Positions 57,314 through 64,000 of a stretch of DNA of 64,000 nucleotides are shown here, in pieces. The notes below the pieces were generated by a model, which saw only the letters and a list, made by a program, of their open reading frames with translations, made no database searches and was not told the origin of the DNA. Position numbers and translations under genes: made by a program. This DNA comes from Umbelopsis ramanniana AG (taxonomy: Eukaryota; Mucoromycota; Umbelopsidomycetes; Umbelopsidales; Umbelopsidaceae). The stretch lies in contig NW_026252142.1 of assembly GCF_025399195.1 (NCBI RefSeq), positions 1 to 64,000 of the forward strand, given 5' to 3'. The number at the start of each line of letters is the position of its first letter. Position 1 is the stretch's first letter.

Positions 57314-59818
57314 TCATAAACAGGGTTGTTGTGCAACTTCTTTCTCGGTTTGGGAAAGCGCCGCCATTCGATTTGCAATAGGGTCTTGGTTACCTTCCGT
57401 TTGTATCGCACTGACATCGTCATTTGATTGTTTAACCGATAGCCGTTCTTTACCTTTAGGTGTAGAAGAAGTGAGGGCGGAGGGGTCGACGGAGTCAGGT
57501 ATGTCATCCACGGCGCTTTCACTGACGGGACTCATCATTCTTTCATCTCCGCCACCCATTAAGATAAACTCTTCCCCGTCAAATGTGCTATAGGGTCGGT
57601 CTATCTTAGCCGTTGTCGCTACCAAACCAGCTGGTTGCTGCCCGATATGTAAAATTTGAGGTACTTTGGCTTCTACGGTTGCCTCATGTAGCTCTTCTAA
57701 AGGTGAATCCGGCGACAGTATTTCCAGATGGTGGCTATCTCTCTTTGAGTGAGGTAAATCGTTCATATTGGGCGTAGAAAAGAATCGATGAAATGAAGTG
57801 GGCGATGTGGGGTTGTACACGCCATCTGTAAAATTTCGCTTGATTCGTTTTCCGCCTCTCCTGGCTAAGGTAATGGGCGATATAGTAGTATCAGACAGGC
57901 TAGACAGAACGTCGCCATAGTTGGACTCGTCCCTTTCCGCCATGTTATACACTTCATGTAGGCTGTTGGTCTCTTTCGCCAGGGACTCGTCGTCATCGTT
58001 GTGCTTCTGATTATATCGACGATTACACAGATGAAGAGCTATTAGTAAGATGCAGAACAGAGCTGCTAAACCTGCAACCGCTCCAACAATCACGCCCGGA
58101 GAGGGTCCACTCATCAACTCCGTATGTTGGCCTTTCGTGATATCGCTACTTGTATTAAACACAGATCGCCAGCTCCATGTGCTTACATCCAGATTTTCGA
58201 TATCAGAGAGAATAGACAATGAAGTTGATACCCCTAGTGACCACAAATTGAGTTATTCGGGGTGTACAAGAACCCTGGATGATAATAAATAAGTATCAAG
58301 GCTTGCCTGTGAACCCGAATGCCACTATCATGTTTGTGCCAATAAGTGTTGCTTGAAATGGGTATTGCCGTTAGTATCACTTTCACAAAATTATATCAGC
58401 TCTGCAGGTTGTGGAACCATGCTCACCAGAGTGCTATCAGAAGCAACAGTACATGAAAATTATTAGTGCTTTTTTGGATAGCTACAAGGCAGTAAAAATT
58501 CAATCGGTACTCACGTCTGCTCGACCTTGTACATTGGCAGTTGTACTTTTCACTTCCCATGTCCATGTATCGGTATGTAAAATGGCAACGTCGTTGAAGA
58601 CATTGTAGCCATCGTATCCACCATATCTACAAATGAAATGATGTGTAACAAATGACGATTAAGAGGCGAGAGAAAAAAAATGCGTGATTATTTTGGGCCC
58701 ACTTACATGACAATAGATTTCCCATCAGCCATGAGTACGGCTGAATGACTGCTTCTTGCTGCCGGCCTGCCGTCGGGATTGAGACCAGCTTGTATATTTG
58801 TCCAGGTGCTGGTGGATATATCAAACAACCAGACATCACCTAAAGATGTAGGCGTACCAGATATACCGTCGAACCCTCCAAGCACAACGATAATAGTATC
58901 GTTTATGATGGTTTGGGAGTGAGAATAGCGCAAATTGGGCATTTCATTTCCATTGGGGGTCACCAGCGAGGAGTCGCTTGGATTGGTACAGTTGAGTCTA
59001 TACACTAGTTGAGGCAGATTGGGTGGTATTGATGCTGGCGATGATGGGGGATTTTCTGGTGGCTTCTCTTGTCGAAGCGCCAATGCATTCATAAATAGTT
59101 CTCCAGCGATAGTCTTTCCTCCCCATAGCTGTCATCAGGGAATTAACAAGCAGAATTAAACAATTTTTGGCAATTAGTATTAGTTTATTTCCCCTGACTT
59201 AGAGTCAAATCAATAGTATATTGAGAAATACTTACATAGGCTTGGCCGTTGGATGTGGTTGAGACAGCTGCTCCTTGTCTATGTACAACGTCTGGATCGG
59301 GTAAACTTAATTGAGTCCACTGCCGGCGAGCTGCATCATACATATATGCCGAGTTATTATTTTGAGATTGGGCCGACGGGGTTATACCGCCAACAATAAG
59401 CATTTGTTTGCTGCCATGATTGTCTGAGAAACCCACATGGTAGTATACACTGGGACCGCCTAATATGCTTTGCGTTCCTGAAATAGGGCTCCAGTTTGGT
59501 TGTTGTAATGGAAAAGATCCTGACAGGTTAAGGACTGCAAGATCAGATAGCCACAGTGGTGTTCTCGTAGATGCCGTGATCGAACTATCACCGCCATAAA
59601 AGTATATACTAAAATGGGGTTTTTTTTCAGATATTTTTGGTACCTTGACGTCTCAATGTCTTTTATATTTACCTGTTATCCATCAACACTGCTGAGTGTC
59701 CATATCGTCCGACAGAAGTGTAGCAGCTTACGGGCACATATAAAACCAACAGGTGGACAAGGAAAAAAACACTCCATATTGGTATAGCATTCTGCGATGG
59801 TAGAAGTATTCGAAACAT
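57314..59818 (-). CDS. Kelch-repeat type I membrane protein
   Basis: Seven exons on the minus strand (59818-59673, 59608-59236, 59128-58707, 58626-58515, 58433-58427, 58351-58307, 58233-57314) encode 674 aa. A signal peptide (WSVFFLVHLLVLYVPVSC) leads into Kelch motifs: GRYGHSAVLMDN, IYFYGGDSS, MLIVGGITPS, VVLGGFDG, RSSHSAVLMADG, IYGGYDGYNVFNDV and RADHSATLIGTNMIVAFGFTG. One transmembrane helix (GVIVGAVAGLAALFCILLIAL) and a Ser/Pro-rich cytosolic tail of about 240 residues follow. Exon 5 is a 7-nt microexon inside a Kelch motif. Intron 6 starts with GC (GCAAGC). It looks like a surface receptor or adhesion protein; the ligand is unknown. Confidence 0.88.
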
Positions 59819-60909
59819 AGTTTTTATGAATACCAGACGGTCATAGATTTATGCGAGATATGGTTTACAAGATATTGAACATAAGTATATGCTGGCAAAT
59901 TTGCGAAAAAGTAGTGGGCAGGAAGGGAAGAGAGATTTTATCACATAGAGGCCTTGATGGCAGCAAAAATATATCACACGTTGATGCGAGTAGCAACTGC
60001 TTTTAGGTTCTTACACACAACCAGTTGACTGTTACGATCCCCTAGCCGTCAATTTTAAAATTTACAATTTCAAAAGCTAGCCCATCGTCATGAGAACTAA
60101 GCACCCATCAAAACCATTGAATACTTAATCCTGCTATTTGTGTCTTATTTGTATGGTAATAAATATTCGGTTCATAATGCATCCAGACAATATTCATTGA
60201 ACCAGGAATAATGTGCGGTTTTAACAAAAAATGGTTTTGCCGATGTAAAAAGCACGACATAAAATGTGAGCTTCAAAGCCGTTCTTTATAAAATAGATGG
60301 GACAGTAAAAATAATTAGTGTCCTTTTTTATTTTATTATTCGGCTTGTCACCAATTGCAAGCAAATGATGGGGCAGCGATCCCGAGAGCATATTGATGCA
60401 TGGGCTGACGAAACAGAATTCAAAGAGCGTGACAACCAGCCTACAAAGATAAGAGCCAGCACAGATGCTCTGTAACATTTGCTATACAAGACACCGTTCA
60501 GATTTTTCTTATATTGCCTCATGTAACGGCCAAGTTGTTTGCAACGGTTTATGACTGTGTTGAAGTGGGGATTTTCAGCCTCATTGAAGCACGGTCAATA
60601 TGCAATTGAATAATCCATCTACCTGCACAATTTATACCATTCAAAAACACCTGGTGAATAACAATTTGTGATATTTTATTCTGCTTCCGTTTGCCTTAGA
60701 CAACGCTCAGCAGAAAATTGCAAATTTAAATAGCTTACCAATATTGCAACGAGCAATATTCCCACTTTCAACGCAGGTGTCGATGGACCCATAAATTTTC
60801 CAGCGTTCGTTCCAACGTAGCCAAAAAAGACAAAAAAAAAATATGGCAGACATCGTACCTTGTAATAGATGTTGAAATAATGTTGGTCAGCTATGAGTCC
60901 CATCCACTC
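59819..60909. other. Intergenic region beside the Fanzor-like relic
   Basis: The Kelch gene promoter lies near 59819. A minus-strand ORF at 60676-60903 (75 codons, hydrophobic) is unsupported. If the relic at 60910-61380 carried a guide RNA downstream of its 3' end, this is where remnants would lie; none could be recognised by eye. Confidence 0.45.
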
Positions 60910-61380
60910 CTACTGAACGAGCTGACTAACCCGGATCTTTCCCTGGTCCGCGGTTTTTGTCGGCATTGTCGGTTGGCCTATGAACGGATCCGGCCGCTCA
61001 TTATTATGCGTAGCCATGTTTTGAAAAACGCATAGAATGTTGTTCGCAGCTATCTCATCCCAATTTCATACGATGCATAGGTGGTACCTGAGCACCGCAT
61101 GTATGGTCGTGATCGCCGTATTTGTTGCACTATATTCTTTTGGTCTAAAGCTTCTTCGCTTCATCTTGATTAGAGCCTTTCTATGACATTCGCCACAAAC
61201 TTTTGAGGTGTTAAATTCGTCGATGATGGCAACTAAGGCAAACCAATTTCTCTTTACCACCTTCAGCAGGGGGTTTTTAACTCGCTTGACTGGTGCACGC
61301 ACTTTTCCCTTCATGTCACCAAAGGCACCGTTCCGTATGTCAACCGACGGTAAATTTCATCCAGACCTTTCTGCCTTCCT
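60910..61380 (-). pseudogene. Fanzor/TnpB-like (IS200/IS605 OrfB-type) nuclease relic
   Basis: The open segment 61314-61069 reads GDMKGKVRAPVKRVKNP, then a hydrophobic strand FALVAIIDEF, then TSKVCGECHRK. This is the C-terminal RuvC/zinc-ribbon arrangement of TnpB and its eukaryotic Fanzor relatives (usual form E-x-TSK-x-C-x2-C). After HAVLRYHLC comes a TGA at 61066-61068. In the same frame WDEIAANNIL then follows, the counterpart of the final W-N-R-D-x-N-A-A-x-N-I catalytic motif, and the frame continues to 60910. The RD pair is altered, the second zinc knuckle has one Cys only, and the N-terminal two-thirds are missing. It is dead. Confidence 0.72.
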
Positions 61381-61855
61381 TGGTAATTCTCATATATAGC
61401 TTTCTAAATCTACGGCAGGCGTCGTTCCTCATCGTCATTTCATTTTCTACTATAGTGTTATGATATCATAAAATATATCATACGAATGCTGTTGTGTTCC
61501 ATGTTGTTTGTTCTTTATAATCCGTTCGTCTAGAGAATTTTCAATTTACGGTGGGACCAAAAAATCACCAACCCTGGTGCCAATCTGTTTCAAGAAACAC
61601 TGGTGGTCTTCGTCTCCTATATTTAAGTGACTGTTGATAACGTATAATGGTTCTTATTACAAACGCTAACTTGTATTCATCCAAATTACTACCATGCGCT
61701 ATGCGAAAGTATTTCACGAATATCCAATAAATTTGCTTGACCACTGATGAAAGATCTCGGGGACTGCGTTTTCCACCATGACGGGAATGGAAAAAGAAAC
61801 CCCAACGTAACCAGATCACCCAACACTGTACTTTTTGATCAATTTGTAGACTAGA
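61381..61855. other. Intergenic region upstream of RPE1
   Basis: No gene is seen. It contains the RPE1 promoter; AT-rich around 61440-61500. Any N-terminal Fanzor sequence is too decayed to read. Confidence 0.5.
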
Positions 61856-62984
61856 ATGCCTGAAGCCAAGATTGCTCCCTCCATGCTTTCCTCCGATTTC
61901 GCCAACTTGGCCGTCGAAGCCAAGCGCATGGTCAAGAATGGTGCCGATTGGCTTCATTTGGGTAAGAAACAGTCCGGATTCCAACAGGCAGACTTCGCAG
62001 CATACTATTCATAGACCACTGACTTACAAACTACCGTTCTATGATAATCTTCTCTCCTCGAAAAATGCGTTGTTTTCCGACGTAGACGTCATGGACGGGT
62101 AAGAAGAGTTCTTCGAGCTTCGGCAATCATGCATGTCCGAGCATTTGATTGACCCTATGCATATCTCTTCCGCAGCCACTTTGTTCCTAACCTGACTATG
62201 GGAGCACCCATCATCTCCTGCTTACGCAAACATACAGATGCATTCTTCGGTAGGTGTTGATTGAATAGAAAGACGGTATTTTTAGGTGAACGTCATGCAG
62301 ACAATTAATTGTTATTTGGCGGCCCGTCGTACAGATTGCCATATGATGGTGGCCAAGCCTGAACAATGGGTGGACGACATCGCCAAGGCTGGAGGAGAGA
62401 TGTATACGTTCCACATTGAGGCCACCAAGGAGCCTGTCGCCCTCATCAAGCAAATCCACGCCGCTGGTATGAAGGCTGGTGTTGCCATTAAGCCTAAGAC
62501 TCCCGCCGAAGTGGTGATTGGCGAGGTTGGCGAGCTTGCTGATATGGTCTTGGTCATGACAGTTGAACCGGGTTTCGGAGGACAGCGATTTATGGCCGAA
62601 TGTATGCCCAAGGTAAAAAAAAATAATGATTCGAGAATGTTTTATTAGCGCGCTGGCGGGATTATAGGATGCAACTTGAGTGGCGTGCACTGAGTTTTCT
62701 GTCATCATCTAGAAGCGGCCTGTTTATGCAATCCAGGTACTTATATTCACAATTATGTAAACCTATAGGTTGAATTACTCCGCTCCAAATATCCCAATCT
62801 TGATATCGAAGTGGATGGCGGTCTGTCTTTGGAAACTATTGATGCATCTGCTGATGCTGGAGCCAATGTCATTGTAGCTGGAACCGGTGTATTCAAGGCT
62901 GAAGACCCAAGCCAAGTCATTGGTACTTTCCGCGAAAAAGTAAACACTGCACAGGCCAAGATTGCTTCTGCCGCACAGCAGTAA
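61856..62984 (+). CDS. RPE1: Ribulose-phosphate 3-epimerase
   Basis: Five exons (61856-61961, 62086-62098, 62176-62249, 62335-62612, 62769-62984) encode 228 aa, the usual length. The TIM-barrel enzyme interconverts ribulose-5-phosphate and xylulose-5-phosphate in the pentose phosphate pathway. Blocks are [55 protein letters not shown], and IEVDGGLS. Catalytic Asp residues sit in DVMDG and EVDGG, and metal-binding His in DGHF and DCHMM. Exon 2 is only 13 nt and codes DVMDG, so the catalytic and metal-binding Asp of this motif depends on a microexon. Confidence 0.95.
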
Positions 62985-63088
62985 ATGCCATACTGTTTAT
63001 TGCATGTTCGGCTGATATAGAGCGCTTGAGCCAAAGTAAAAATAAAACAAATTGGGGTATACTGTCTACAATGCATCCACTCGCAACT

Positions 63089-63355
63089 TCAGCCAGGGAA
63101 CTCTTCAATGCCTAGGCGTTGGTTCAGCGTGGTATTACGTTTTGACGGGGCCGGCTTTGAATCAAAGCTGGTCCTAACTTTCTTGTCGGGAGTTGGTGGT
63201 TGCGCAAATGTAAAGCCATCAATCTTCGCCTGTTGAGGAGTGACGCGACCTTTTCCCTTTTTGATACTATTCTTAATCTCTAGTTCCTCAAGTTGATCGA
63301 ATTCCTCCAGATCCTCTGCTTTTAGAGTGATGGCTGATGGGGTGCGATTGAACAT
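63089..63355 (-). CDS. CDC26: APC/C subunit CDC26-like
   Basis: This single coding exon gives 88 aa, close to the length of animal CDC26. The N-terminus MFNRTPSAITLKAEDLEEFDQ follows the conserved CDC26 pattern (Met, basic/Pro, then L-x-LK-x-D-D/L-x-EF), the region that inserts into the Cdc16/APC6 TPR groove. The remainder is charged and disordered-looking, ending NQRLGIEEFPG. A CAG acceptor with a pyrimidine tract directly precedes the ATG, so an intron in the 5' UTR is likely. It shares a 228-bp promoter with the divergent glycosyltransferase-like gene. Confidence 0.72.
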   Translation of the reverse strand: MFNRTPSAITLKAEDLEEFDQLEELEIKNSIKKGKGRVTPQQAKIDGFTFAQPPTPDKKVRTSFDSKPAPSKRNTTLNQRLGIEEFPG

Positions 63356-63583
63356 CTGTGGGTGGAAAAAACAGGTAAAATCGTGACGGCGAAAGATGGG
63401 AAGATCTTTGGGGGGGGGAGGGAAAAATCTAGCGGGGTCAATATTGAAAGTTTCAATCAAACTTCCCCCCGCCAAGACCAAAGGCCGCTAAATGGATTAA
63501 AAAAAAAAAAGTTGGTTAAAACATCATCGTCATATTCTTCTTCTTCTCTTCTTGTTTTTACCACTTGTTGTCTTTACCTGCTC
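63356..63583. promoter_or_regulatory. Shared bidirectional promoter of CDC26 and the glycosyltransferase-like gene
   Basis: 228 bp separate two divergent ATGs. The region contains a G-run (about 63411-63419), a poly(A) run (about 63499-63510) and a TC-rich stretch before 63584. Confidence 0.5.
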
Positions 63584-64000
63584 ATGATTTCAATACGGCG
63601 GTCGCAGACCTTGATTCTAACTGCCGCCATCACTTTGATTTTGCTGACGTTTCTTTCATGGAACGATTCAGATTATGTCCCCTATTTGTCAACGCCCGCG
63701 GATAGCAGCTACCAGGAAGAGGATGCCATAAGAGCAATTGATCAGCGGTATTGCGGTGGTCCTTGTAAATTCCTATTGCCGGTCTTCATTGTCGAACAAG
63801 GTAAGAGCAACAAAATGAATGGGTCCAGTCATATCACGCCATATCTGACACCGGTTTAATGAACTTTTAGAGTCAAAGGCCCAGATGCATTTCCGACAAT
63901 TGGCTTTCACAGCCGGTCTTGTAAACCGCACCATAGTACTCCCAAACGTTGGTAACTCTCGTCTGGGAGCTTGTAACGGACATGAATTTGCATTTTACTA
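63584..64000 (+). CDS. Type II membrane glycosyltransferase-like protein (partial)
   Basis: Exon 1 (63584-63800) and the start of exon 2 (63871 onward, cut by the window end) are visible. A short basic N-terminus is followed by a signal-anchor helix (TLILTAAITLILLTFLSW), then a lumenal stem with CGGPCKFLLPVFIVEQE. Exon 2 continues KAQMHFRQLAFTAGLVNRTI and VLPNVGNSRLGAC. The block with LxNRTIVLPNV recalls nucleotide-sugar-dependent transferases such as O-fucosyltransferase-like proteins; that is a resemblance only. A Golgi or ER location is likely. Confidence 0.7.

Noticed and set aside
60676-60903. 75-codon hydrophobic minus-strand ORF
   Set aside because: Tempting as an extra small membrane protein, but it has no splice support or recognisable family and sits beside a transposon relic.
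43233-63355. APC4 and CDC26 as a functional gene cluster
   Set aside because: They are 17 kb apart with unrelated genes between; fungi rarely cluster such subunits, so chance is the simpler reading.

Overview
The window looks like nuclear DNA of an early-diverging filamentous fungus, most likely Mucoromycota (Mucorales-like). The evidence is densely packed genes with many short introns (about 40-130 nt, GTAAGT...TAG type), several exons of 7-25 nt, fungal Zn2Cys6 regulators, TRAPPII Trs65, eIF3i, PAT1 and APC/C subunits, and decayed transposons of kinds I associate with these fungi. I assembled the genes exon by exon. Every multi-exon model listed as CDS sums to a whole number of codons, which supports the splice choices.

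Layout. 1-5.5 kb is repeat-rich: a 179-bp tandem repeat, a cysteine-rich secreted protein with a frame break, and a dead 2.46-kb Tc1/IS630-type transposon with perfect 28-bp terminal inverted repeats (TIRs). 5.5-10.98 kb holds an HSL-type hydrolase, a tiny OCIA-like membrane protein, Trs65 and mitochondrial L21. 12.9-31.2 kb is a housekeeping block: Gfo/Idh/MocA oxidoreductase, sphingosine-1-phosphate lyase, Dnm1 dynamin, HMB synthase, a choline-transporter-like protein, a Zn2Cys6 factor divergent from a Ras GTPase, and eIF3i. 32.1-37.7 kb holds an unknown multipass protein, two tail-to-tail pseudogenes (S1 protease and PD-(D/E)XK family) and a secreted BBE-type flavoenzyme. 38.3-46.4 kb, all minus strand, holds Rsr1/Rap GTPase, PAT1 and APC4. 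46.9-49.2 kb is a single-exon membrane protein with a retrotransposon-Gag-like N-terminus. 51-63 kb holds a peroxisomal acyl-CoA synthetase, a second Zn2Cys6 factor, a Kelch receptor-like protein, a Fanzor/TnpB-like relic, ribulose-phosphate epimerase and CDC26. The window ends inside a type II membrane glycosyltransferase-like gene.

Themes. Two APC/C subunits (APC4, CDC26), two Ras-family GTPases and two Zn2Cys6 factors occur in one window, but nothing suggests a metabolic cluster. The observations most worth follow-up are the Gag-like/transmembrane fusion, the Fanzor-like relic, 7-, 7-, 10- and 13-nt internal exons in four unrelated genes (one supplies a zinc-ligand cysteine), two GC-AG introns, and the dead Tc1-type element. 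I saw no CRISPR array, tRNA or rRNA.
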